Positions 1-5,616 of a stretch of 8,925 bases of DNA are shown in pieces. Source of the DNA: Ignatzschineria sp. Lineage in GTDB: Bacteria > Pseudomonadota > Gammaproteobacteria > Cardiobacteriales > Wohlfahrtiimonadaceae. Numbering within the stretch: the stretch's first letter is position 1; each line of letters starts with the position of its first letter. The notes beneath the pieces are model-generated. The model saw only the letters and a program-made list of their open reading frames with translations, made no database searches and was not told the DNA's origin. Both the position numbers and the translations under genes were made by a program. The DNA lies in the NCBI GenBank assembly GCA_030151245.1, contig JASLEF010000111.1:1-8925 (forward strand), given 5' to 3'.

Positions 1-57
1 TGAAACTGAAATTGCGATGGTGACGTGATGATACTGATATGGCTCACCTGTCAGGAT

Positions 58-399
58 TTAAACGTTTTTTTGCGTGGCAGCATGCATTCTCAGTAAAGCA
101 TTAATTCTGGTGACGAGAAAGCTCGGTGGTGCTAGTAGCGCAACGCCTGAGCCTTGACTATCTGATATATGTAAAATCTCTGTTTTAGCTTCCGGATTGA
201 TAAAGGCAATAGTCCCGTTTACCTCAACGGGCGTTGGATCGCCATCAGGTAGTGTGAGCTTTAAAATGATTTCATCATGCAGTTTAAAGGCGTAATCAGT
301 TGCGAAGAAGAAGCCGCCCTCTTTAAACAAGGGGAGGTAGTACTCTGCAAGTTGTGCGGCGCTTTTAAAGTTCACCGTGATTTTTTTAGGATTACTCAT
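58..399 (-). CDS. pilZ: PilZ-domain protein, type IV pilus type
   Basis: This 113-residue cytoplasmic protein resembles the stand-alone PilZ of type IV pilus biogenesis (about 118 residues in Pseudomonas). Visible family features are the GGFFFATDYAFKLHDEI segment (about residues 28-44), followed by a beta-rich run KLTLPDGDPTPVEVNGTIAFI and a late GSGVALL segment. The canonical c-di-GMP motifs, RxxxR near the N-terminus and D/NxSxxG in the barrel, are absent. That matches PilZ proteins of this class, which act through protein partners in pilus assembly (PilB and FimX in Xanthomonas) and do not bind the nucleotide. The start is ATG at 397-399, with a weak GAGAG ribosome site a few bases upstream. 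In pseudomonads pilZ sits between holB and a tatD-like gene; here the upstream neighbour is a divergent transporter operon, so pilZ is the first gene of its unit. The pilus role is inferred from the family. Confidence 0.8.
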   Translation of the reverse strand: MSNPKKITVNFKSAAQLAEYYLPLFKEGGFFFATDYAFKLHDEIILKLTLPDGDPTPVEVNGTIAFINPEAKTEILHISDSQGSGVALLAPPSFLVTRINALLRMHAATQKNV

Positions 400-510
400 A
401 AACTCTCGATTTTTCCTATAGTCAAGTGACAGGTTTTGTCGCGATTTAATGGTGTGATCTGTGAGGATTTAGAATTCTGACAGACATTTGTTTGCCGGCT
501 ATTATCGCAT

Positions 511-541
511 GAACTTCGATCTCTTTCGAGCGTGAAGGTTC
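511..541. repeat. Imperfect inverted repeat / hairpin
   Basis: GAACTTC at 511-517 can pair with GAAGGTTC at 534-541 with one bulged base. Inside it, CTC (521-523) pairs with GAG (528-530) around a TTTC loop. No T-run follows on either strand, so it does not look like an intrinsic terminator. It lies between the two divergent genes and could be a protein-binding site or chance structure. Confidence 0.35.
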
Positions 542-546
542 AAAGA

Positions 547-576
547 ATCGGGCTATTTGTCTGAATATATAACGAT
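547..576 (+). promoter_or_regulatory. Candidate ModE-like operator, site 1
   Basis: The right arm TATATAACGAT (566-576) equals the right half of the ModE consensus as remembered (ATCGCTATATA, six bases, TATATAACGAT). The left arm is degraded: ATCG at 547-550 and CTAT at 553-556 are present, with the six-base spacer TCTGAA (560-565) before the right arm. ModE is the molybdate-sensing regulator that represses modABC and activates moa in E. coli. The location, upstream of an importer and four Moco genes, fits. No modE gene is in the window, so the regulator is inferred. Confidence 0.45.
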
Positions 577-599
577 AACCACGCCTCTCTTCCTGTTTT

Positions 600-629
600 A
601 CGCTATTATATCTCGTTAGAATAACGCAT
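600..629 (+). promoter_or_regulatory. Candidate ModE-like operator, site 2
   Basis: A second, weaker copy: CGCTATTATA (601-610), spacer TCTCGT (611-616), then TAGAATAACGCAT (617-629). Each arm differs from the remembered ModE consensus by an extra or changed base. The spacer centre is 51 bases from that of site 1, close to five helical turns, so both sites would face the same side of the DNA. It also contains a perfect small palindrome, CGTTA-GAA-TAACG (614-626), that a different dimeric regulator could read. Confidence 0.35.
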
Positions 630-704
630 TATTAATACTTTATTGCGAGCTTGTAAAGTCAGCTTTAAGCAAATCTCATTGATAGAATCATCAGGGTTTT
701 ATTT

Positions 705-773
705 ATGAAAAGCATAGAAAGAGTTAACCGCTGCAATAATAGTGCTCAAGGATTAAGCGTAAGGAAGCTTTGA
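705..773 (+). CDS. Candidate 22-residue leader peptide
   Basis: An ATG at 705 opens a 22-codon frame (MKSIERVNRCNNSAQGLSVRKL) whose TGA stop (771-773) shares its last base with the ATG of the transporter ATPase gene (TGATG). AGGG at 693-696 lies 8 bases before the ATG, a plausible ribosome site. The overlap would allow translational coupling. The peptide shows no recognised family and no run of regulatory codons, so it may be chance; the layout is the only support. Confidence 0.3.
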   Translation: MKSIERVNRCNNSAQGLSVRKL

Positions 774-1495
774 TGAATGCATTAGAAATTTCAAATTTGA
801 CGGTGAGCTATAAAGCACATCCTGTGGTTCATCATCTGTCGGTTGAGATTCCTTCGGGAAAGAGCACGGCGATCGTCGGTCCAAATGGTGCGGGGAAGAG
901 CACTTTGTTGAAGGCCATTATGGGGTTAGTCCCCTATTCAGAAGGGGTTATTGAGAAAGCGGATACGTTAAAAGTAAGTTATTTGTCGCAAATTTCAGAA
1001 ATTCGCAGAGATCTACCATTGACGCTCTTTGAATTAGTCAGTGCCGGCGCATTCCATAAGATGGGGTTGTTTGGGAAATTGACACAAGAGGCGGCATTAG
1101 CAGTAGAGGATGCGTTAACATTTGTCGGGCTTGAAGGATTTGGGGATCGCAGTATCGACTCGCTATCGGGAGGGCAATTTCAAAAAGCATTATTTGCTCG
1201 AATCGTGGTGGAAGGTGCTGATCTTATCTTGCTTGACGAGCCCTTTAATGCAATGGATGCGAGAACGACGAAAGAGCTTTGTGAGCTTATCAAACGTTGG
1301 GAAGCGGTTGGTAAAACAGTGGTTGTCGTGCTTCATGATCTCAATTTAGCATGCCAGTATTTTACAAAGACGTTAATTTTGGCGCGAGATAAGATTGCTT
1401 TTGGCGATAGTGCAGAGGTCGTGACTGGCGATAATCTATTGCGGGCGGAATCAGTTTCGCTAGGCTGGGAAAGTGATGCTTGGTGTGAGGATTAA
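773..1495 (+). CDS. Metal-type ABC importer, ATP-binding protein (ZnuC/MntB-like)
   Basis: This 240-residue cytoplasmic ATPase powers the membrane subunit encoded next. It has the full ABC set: Walker A GPNGAGKST (36-44), signature LSGGQ (131-135), Walker B LILLDEP (151-157) and the switch histidine in LHD (188). The overall pattern, including the SYLSQ Q-loop region and LLDEPFNAMDA, is that of ATPases paired with ABC-3 permeases for zinc, manganese or iron. The start chosen is ATG 773, 7 bases after AGGA (762-765); an in-frame TTG at 770 is the alternative. The permease gene follows after 3 bases. No periplasmic substrate-binding protein is encoded nearby, so the substrate cannot be read from the sequence. 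The Moco genes downstream and ModE-like sites upstream hint at molybdate or tungstate, but zinc or manganese remains the family default. Confidence 0.88.
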   Translation: MNALEISNLTVSYKAHPVVHHLSVEIPSGKSTAIVGPNGAGKSTLLKAIMGLVPYSEGVIEKADTLKVSYLSQISEIRRDLPLTLFELVSAGAFHKMGLFGKLTQEAALAVEDALTFVGLEGFGDRSIDSLSGGQFQKALFARIVVEGADLILLDEPFNAMDARTTKELCELIKRWEAVGKTVVVVLHDLNLACQYFTKTLILARDKIAFGDSAEVVTGDNLLRAESVSLGWESDAWCED

Positions 1496-1498
1496 TGA

Positions 1499-2377
1499 AT
1501 GATAGAACTTTTTTCTTCGCTCTTTATTGACCCTTTCGTGATGCTGCCATTTTTGAAGCGAGCACTTGTGGTCTCGGTGATGATTGCTGTTTCATCGGGG
1601 TTAGTGGGTGTATTTTTACTTCTTAATCGAATGAGTTTAGTGGGAGATGCGTTAAGTCACGGTGTTTTGCCGGGGATTGCAATTGCATTTCTCTTCTTTG
1701 GATTTAATATTTATGCAATGAGTTTAGGGGGTGTTATTGCGGGTGTTTTTATCGCGATCGTCGCTTCTCTCATTTCGCACTATACGAACTTGAAAGAAGA
1801 TGCGAGCTTTGCGGCACTCTATCTTTTTTCTTTAGCCGTTGGGGTTGTGCTCATTATGGAGATTGGTTCACAAGCTGATCTACTCCATATACTTTTTGGT
1901 TCGGTGTTGGCGGTCGATGAATCTTCTCTCTATCTTGTATGGGGGGTATTGGTCATCACGCTCACAGTTTTATCCTTTATCTATCGGCCTTTATTGCTCT
2001 ATATTATTGATCCTCTCTATTTGGCACTTAAGACAAAAGCAGGATTATTCTTTTATGGATTATTCCTCTTTTTAGTTGTATTGAACCTGGTGGCCTCATT
2101 TCAAGTGCTAGGAACCTTAATGACCGTTGGCATGATGATGATTCCGGCAATCTGCGCAAGGCTTTGGAGTAATCGTATGGAGGGGGTGCTATTAATTGCA
2201 ATTACTCTAGGGGTTATTGGTGCATATTTGGGGTTAGTCGCATCTGTCCATTATGATATTGCATCAGGGCCGATGATTATTTTAGTACTTGCTTGTTTTT
2301 ATGTGGTTTCACTTTTTTGGGGAACGGAAGGCGGTATCCTCAGACGTAAAAGTGGGAAGCGCCATCGTAAAGCGTAA
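1499..2377 (+). CDS. Metal-type ABC importer, permease (ABC-3 family)
   Basis: This 292-residue inner-membrane protein has about eight hydrophobic segments. Family hallmarks of ABC-3 permeases (ZnuB, MntC, TroC type) are GDALSHGVLPG (49-59), the LKEDASFAALYLFS segment after the third helix, LFGSVLAVD, and the late FQVLGTLMTVGMMMIPA stretch followed by ARLWSNRM. It is clearly not a ModB-type (BPD_transp_1) molybdate permease and is shorter than FecCD-type permeases (about 330 residues). The tail RRKSGKRHRKA is strongly basic and probably cytoplasmic. The start ATG 1499 has GAGG (1487-1490) upstream. The gene is followed, after only 39 bases without a terminator, by moaD, so cotranscription with Moco genes is likely. 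The transported metal is unknown. Confidence 0.87.
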   Translation: MIELFSSLFIDPFVMLPFLKRALVVSVMIAVSSGLVGVFLLLNRMSLVGDALSHGVLPGIAIAFLFFGFNIYAMSLGGVIAGVFIAIVASLISHYTNLKEDASFAALYLFSLAVGVVLIMEIGSQADLLHILFGSVLAVDESSLYLVWGVLVITLTVLSFIYRPLLLYIIDPLYLALKTKAGLFFYGLFLFLVVLNLVASFQVLGTLMTVGMMMIPAICARLWSNRMEGVLLIAITLGVIGAYLGLVASVHYDIASGPMIILVLACFYVVSLFWGTEGGILRRKSGKRHRKA

Positions 2378-2416
2378 GCAAGCAATATCCGTATTAGTCA
2401 TGTAAGGAGCGGCAAG

Positions 2417-2665
2417 ATGATTACCATTACATATTTTGGAAATTTAAAAGATCAGTTGCAATGTGTTGAGGAGACGATCGCCTGGGAGTCAGGGGATACG
2501 GAGAGTTTGTTGACATTCCTTCGCGATAGAGGGGACCTTTGGGCGAAAGCGTTGGCGGTAGAGAATATTTTTCGAGTAGTGGTCAATGAAGAGATTACTT
2601 TTTCAGCGACAAAGATAGTGTCAGGAGATAAGGTCGCGTTATTACCGCCGGTGACAGGAGGTTAA
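2417..2665 (+). CDS. moaD: Molybdopterin synthase small (sulfur carrier) subunit
   Basis: MoaD is a ubiquitin-fold sulfur carrier. Its C-terminal glycine is adenylated by MoeB and then thiocarboxylated, and it donates sulfur to cyclic pyranopterin monophosphate bound on MoaE. The 82 residues match the family's length of about 81. The protein ends in LLPPVTGG, with the diagnostic Gly-Gly at 81-82, preceded by the conserved SGDKVALLPP strand. A ribosome site TAAGGAG (2403-2409) lies 7 bases before the ATG. It is the first Moco gene after the transporter pair, and its final codons double as the ribosome site of moaE. No moeB lies in the window, so the activating enzyme must be elsewhere. Confidence 0.93.
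   Translation: MITITYFGNLKDQLQCVEETIAWESGDTESLLTFLRDRGDLWAKALAVENIFRVVVNEEITFSATKIVSGDKVALLPPVTGG
2656..2661 (+). promoter_or_regulatory. moaE Shine-Dalgarno inside the moaD Gly-Gly codons
   Basis: AGGAGG, a full anti-16S match that extends to AGGAGGT at 2662, lies 6 bases before the moaE ATG. It is formed by the codons ACA-GGA-GGT for the last Thr and the two functional glycines of MoaD. One stretch therefore serves as both essential protein tail and strong ribosome site. Confidence 0.75.
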
Positions 2666-2667
2666 GG

Positions 2668-3144
2668 ATGCATATTCATGTTGCGGTTCAGGTAGAGGCT
2701 TTTGATCTCCAAGTAGAGAGTGATGCGATCATTGCAGAATCTGGAGATGCAGGTGCTTTAGTGTTGTTTCAGGGAATGGTGCGGGAGTTTGATCAATCTG
2801 TACAGCTTGAGAAAATGGTATTAGAGCATTTTCCTGGAGTGACTGAAAAAGAGATCTCTCGGATTATTTTAGAAGCTCAAAAAAAGTGGGATATTTCAGG
2901 ATGTCGGGTGATTCATCGTGTTGGTGAGCTATTTGCAGATGATCCTATTGTGCTGTTAATTGTTACTGCAAAACATCGTTTACATGCTTTCTTGGCCGCC
3001 GAGTTCATTATGGATTATCTTAAGACGGAAGCGCCTTTTTGGAAAAAGGAGTTTTTGCAAGATGGACGTCATTATTGGGTCGATGCGAAACAATCTGATC
3101 AGGATATTTTAACGAGATGGCAAGGGACGCAGGATCATGAGTAG
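2668..3144 (+). CDS. moaE: Molybdopterin synthase catalytic (large) subunit
   Basis: MoaE forms a heterotetramer with MoaD in the cytoplasm and converts cyclic pyranopterin monophosphate to molybdopterin by adding two sulfurs. The 158 residues compare with 150 in E. coli. Residues implicated in substrate binding and catalysis in the E. coli enzyme appear at the same numbers: Arg39 (GMVRE), His103 and Arg104 (AKHR), Lys119 (DYLKT) and Lys126 (FWKKE). HRVGELF (83-89) and EFIMDYLKTEAPFWK (112-126) are near-identical to the family core. The gene begins 2 bases after the moaD stop, with a very strong ribosome site, and its last 8 bases overlap the start of mobA. This suggests coupled translation and matched subunit amounts. 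Confidence 0.95.
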   Translation: MHIHVAVQVEAFDLQVESDAIIAESGDAGALVLFQGMVREFDQSVQLEKMVLEHFPGVTEKEISRIILEAQKKWDISGCRVIHRVGELFADDPIVLLIVTAKHRLHAFLAAEFIMDYLKTEAPFWKKEFLQDGRHYWVDAKQSDQDILTRWQGTQDHE

Positions 3145-3739
3145 GGTTGTGGGTATTATTTTGTCCGGTGGAGAAGGTCGGCGAATGGCGTATCAGAATA
3201 AAGGACTCGTTTCATTGTGTCAGCAACCTTTAATCGCTCATGTCATTGAGAGGATTGCTCCTCAAGTTGATCGGCTTTATATCTCTGCGAATCATGATCT
3301 TGAGCAATATCGCGCTTTTAATTTACCGATTGTAGAGGATGCGCCGTGTTGGCAAGGGCAGGGGCCCTTGGCTGGGATTGCTACGGTTTTGCGACAGCTT
3401 TCTGATGAGGATATCGTTCAAGTTGTGAGTTGTGATGGCCCGTTGATTCCTGCTAATTTAGTATCAGAACTCAGGGCTGCGAGAGATCGAGAAAAATCTG
3501 ATGTTAAAGTCGTTTATCCGGAGACGGCAGAGCGAGGGCACTATCTTTATCTGCAAGGGCAGGTGAAAGATCTTCGGGTTATTGAGTCTATATTGGCTGA
3601 GAATGATTTAAGAATCAGAGCGTTACTGGCAAAGCTAAAGGCAAAGGCCGTTCATTTTACGGATGAAAATGCTTTTTTGAATTGTAATAGTCCACAAGAT
3701 ATTGAAGTACTAGAGGGGAGAATCTATGAAAAATTATGA
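3137..3739 (+). CDS. mobA: Molybdenum cofactor guanylyltransferase
   Basis: MobA transfers GMP from GTP to Mo-molybdopterin, giving the guanine dinucleotide form used by DMSO-reductase-family enzymes. The 200 residues (194 in E. coli) show the nucleotidyltransferase pattern: N-terminal LSGGEGRRM (9-17) with Lys22, GPLAGI (76-81), the metal-binding aspartate in SCDGPLIP (Asp100) and NCNSPQD near the C-terminus. The P-loop-like region is unusual: where E. coli has RMGGVDKGL, this protein has RMAYQNKGL, losing both glycines and the aspartate while keeping Lys and the following Gly. The region matching E. coli ERDHPTIAL also diverges (ERGHYLYL). ATG 3137 overlaps moaE by 8 bases, with AAGGGA (3122-3127) upstream. 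The assignment is strong from context, but activity should not be taken for granted. Confidence 0.87.
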   Translation: MSRVVGIILSGGEGRRMAYQNKGLVSLCQQPLIAHVIERIAPQVDRLYISANHDLEQYRAFNLPIVEDAPCWQGQGPLAGIATVLRQLSDEDIVQVVSCDGPLIPANLVSELRAARDREKSDVKVVYPETAERGHYLYLQGQVKDLRVIESILAENDLRIRALLAKLKAKAVHFTDENAFLNCNSPQDIEVLEGRIYEKL

Positions 3740-4928
3740 TGTTGCGCTTCAGGAGTTATTGGCGGGAATGACGCTAGAGCGATCTGCAAAAATGGTAAAA
3801 ATCTCCGAAGCTTATCATTGTCAATTAGCAGAGGATTGTGTTGCTAATTATGATACGCCACAGTTTGATAACAGCGCGATGGATGGTTATGCACTTTGTG
3901 ACCCTACGGGTGAACTGATGGAATTTAAGATCGTGGAGCGGATTATGGCTGGAGATGCGGTGGATTCATCGCTCAAGGCTGGAGAGGCTGCGCGTATTTT
4001 TACGGGGGCGAAGACTCCCCAAAACACGACGACTGTGGTGATGCAAGAGCATACCGAAGTGGAGAATGATCGTTTAACATTAACGCATGTAACGCCGGTA
4101 GGTCTTAATATTCGTTATAAGGCTGAAGAGATGCAAAAAGGGGCGGTGCTCTTTTCTAAGGGGCATGTGTTAGATCCGGCGGCAATTGCTTTGCTTGCTT
4201 CTCAAGGGATTTGGGAAGTAAAAGTTTATGAAGCACTGAAGATAACGATATTTTCGACGGGGAATGAATTGAGAGAACCTTGGGAAAATATTGAGGAGAG
4301 TGAGATATTTGATGCAAATCGTTATCAATTATTGGCATGGGTTTCAACATTAGCTAAAGCCCATGATGGGGGAATTTTAAAAGATCAATATGAGATTATT
4401 TTAGATGCCTTGTCAACGGCTTCGAAGGAGAATGATCTGATTATCCTCAGCGGTGGCGCTTCTGTGGGTGAGGCTGATTTTGTTGCGAGAGCTATTACGG
4501 AGTTAGGTGAACTCAATATGTGGAAACTTGCAATTAAACCTGGTAAACCTTTTGGCTGGGGAAAAATTGGTTCTTGTCATATTATAATGTTGCCGGGAAA
4601 TCCTGTGTCAGCGTACGCAACCTTTTATCTTCTAGGTTATCCCGCTATCAAGCAGTTAATGGGGCTTTCTCCAGAATTGCCGCAATTGATGGCAACGATC
4701 AACTTTGGATCTGATCGTATTCAACCACGCCGCGAGTTTTTGCGAGGGCATTATTACCAAGATGCGCAAGGGCTCTATTGTGTTGATAGTACAGGGTTGC
4801 AAGGCTCGGCAATGCTTAGTGGGTTGAGTTATGCCAACTGTTTAATAGAAATGAAAGAGAATCAAGTTACAGAAAAAGGAAGTCAGGTGAGAATCTATCC
4901 CCTTCCTAAAGAGGTCGCGAAAGCGTAA
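3726..4928 (+). CDS. moeA: Molybdopterin molybdenumtransferase
   Basis: MoeA inserts molybdate into (adenylylated) molybdopterin, the last step common to all pterin Mo cofactors. At 400 residues it is close to E. coli MoeA (411). Diagnostic segments are all present: FDNSAMDGYA (47-56), containing the functional aspartate, the molybdopterin-binding SGGASVGEAD (242-251), KPGKP (271-275) and LPGNPVS (289-295). The gene overlaps mobA by 14 bases, with the ribosome site GAGGGGAG (3713-3720) 5 bases before the ATG. It closes the Moco block. The adenylylating partner (MogA or MoaB) is not in the window. rsmG starts 7 bases downstream, so the Moco transcript probably reads into rsmG. Confidence 0.95.
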   Translation: MKNYDVALQELLAGMTLERSAKMVKISEAYHCQLAEDCVANYDTPQFDNSAMDGYALCDPTGELMEFKIVERIMAGDAVDSSLKAGEAARIFTGAKTPQNTTTVVMQEHTEVENDRLTLTHVTPVGLNIRYKAEEMQKGAVLFSKGHVLDPAAIALLASQGIWEVKVYEALKITIFSTGNELREPWENIEESEIFDANRYQLLAWVSTLAKAHDGGILKDQYEIILDALSTASKENDLIILSGGASVGEADFVARAITELGELNMWKLAIKPGKPFGWGKIGSCHIIMLPGNPVSAYATFYLLGYPAIKQLMGLSPELPQLMATINFGSDRIQPRREFLRGHYYQDAQGLYCVDSTGLQGSAMLSGLSYANCLIEMKENQVTEKGSQVRIYPLPKEVAKA

Positions 4929-4935
4929 TTTAAGA

Positions 4936-5568
4936 ATGAGTATTCAAAGAGAAGATGTGAGATACGCATTAGATCAACTGGCTTTTGAGGTTGATGATGT
5001 GGCATGTGAGAAGCTCACGAAATATCTCCAAGGCATGTTGCTTTGGAATAAAGCCTATAATTTAACGGCAATTACAGATCCTAAGGAGATGCTTGTCAAG
5101 CATCTGTTAGACTCTTTGGTGCTTGCGCCGGAGTTAGAGAAACGTATTCCTAATGGACGGTTTATTGATGTGGGTACTGGTGCCGGGTTACCAGGCGCTC
5201 TATTGTCAATTGTTATGCCTAATGCGAACTTTACGTTATTAGATAGCGCTATTAAACGAACGCGTTTTATTAATCAAATGAAGCTCGAGATAGGCTTGCC
5301 GAATGTTGAAATTGTCACGTCAAGAGTACAAGATCATCAGCCTGATGAGCGCTATGATGCGGTATTATCACGGGCATTTGCGAGTGGTGAAGATATGGTG
5401 AATTGGTCGGAGCATTTAGTGCATGATCATGGAAAAATGGCGGCGATGAAAGGTAAATTCATCGAAGAGGAGTGGGAAAGTGTTTCACAATTCCCTCATC
5501 GAGAGGTTGTGCCATTAGATGTGCCGGGGCTTTTTGAAGAACGGCATTTGATCTTCTTATCGAAGTGA
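4936..5568 (+). CDS. rsmG: 16S rRNA (guanine527-N7)-methyltransferase
   Basis: RsmG (formerly GidB) uses S-adenosylmethionine to methylate N7 of G527 in the 530 loop of 16S rRNA. Its loss gives low-level streptomycin resistance in several bacteria. The 210 residues match the family (207 in E. coli). The SAM-binding motif DVGTGAGLPG is at 78-87, preceded by the family-typical NLTAITDPKEMLVKHLLDSL and followed by LLDSAIKRTRFI. The ribosome site is weak (TAAGA directly before ATG 4936), suggesting that translation is coupled to moeA, whose stop lies 7 bases upstream. The usual upstream partner mnmG (gidA) is absent, and the Moco genes occupy its place. The downstream link to parAB is the standard arrangement. 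Confidence 0.95.
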   Translation: MSIQREDVRYALDQLAFEVDDVACEKLTKYLQGMLLWNKAYNLTAITDPKEMLVKHLLDSLVLAPELEKRIPNGRFIDVGTGAGLPGALLSIVMPNANFTLLDSAIKRTRFINQMKLEIGLPNVEIVTSRVQDHQPDERYDAVLSRAFASGEDMVNWSEHLVHDHGKMAAMKGKFIEEEWESVSQFPHREVVPLDVPGLFEERHLIFLSK

Positions 5569-5583
5569 TATTTTTGATATAAT
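5554..5583 (+). promoter_or_regulatory. Extended -10 promoter for parAB
   Basis: TATAAT at 5578-5583 is a perfect -10 hexamer, preceded by TG one base away (TGATATAAT), the extended -10 form. A poor -35 (TTCTTA, 5554-5559, 18-base spacer) is compatible with that type. The element straddles the rsmG stop codon and would start transcription near 5590, about 27 bases before parA. Confidence 0.6.
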
Positions 5584-5605
5584 TTTATTCTCAATTTAGA
5601 AAGGT

Positions 5606-5609
5606 AGGA
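5606..5609 (+). promoter_or_regulatory. Shine-Dalgarno fixing the parA TTG start
   Basis: AGGA lies 7 bases before TTG 5617. A stop codon (TAG, 5605-5607) lies in the same frame just upstream, and no ATG or GTG occurs before the P-loop codons, so TTG is the only workable start. Confidence 0.75.
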
Positions 5610-5616
5610 ACCATCA

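Larger units (their letters stand above)
400..772. other. Divergent intergenic region
   Basis: This 373-base stretch separates the minus-strand pilZ from the plus-strand transporter operon and contains no large ORF. Going rightward it holds a hairpin-forming inverted repeat (511-541), two imperfect ModE-like sites (547-576 and 600-629), and a 22-codon leader ORF (705-773). A clear -35/-10 pair could not be assigned for either direction. TAGAAT at 683-688 is a possible -10 for the rightward operon, but it has no convincing -35. The concentration of inverted repeats and AT-rich sequence upstream of the operon suggests regulated transcription. Confidence 0.6.

Noticed and set aside
1..57. A minus-strand GTG at 45-47 opens a frame that runs off the window, possibly a tatD-like gene after pilZ.
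   Set aside because: Only about 15 codons are visible, with no recognisable motif and no good ribosome site.
533..553. GGTTCAAAGAATC resembles a tRNA T-arm.
   Set aside because: No matching acceptor, D or anticodon arms upstream, and the T-stem does not pair properly.
614..626. CGTTA-GAA-TAACG read as a Zur (zinc) operator for the ABC-3 transporter.
   Set aside because: It is shorter than the known gammaproteobacterial Zur palindrome and lacks the ATAWTAT centre; the longer ModE-like reading fits better, though zinc control is not excluded.
5481..5488. TGTTTCAC, the left half of the parS palindrome, inside rsmG.
   Set aside because: The right half does not match, so there is no complete parS.
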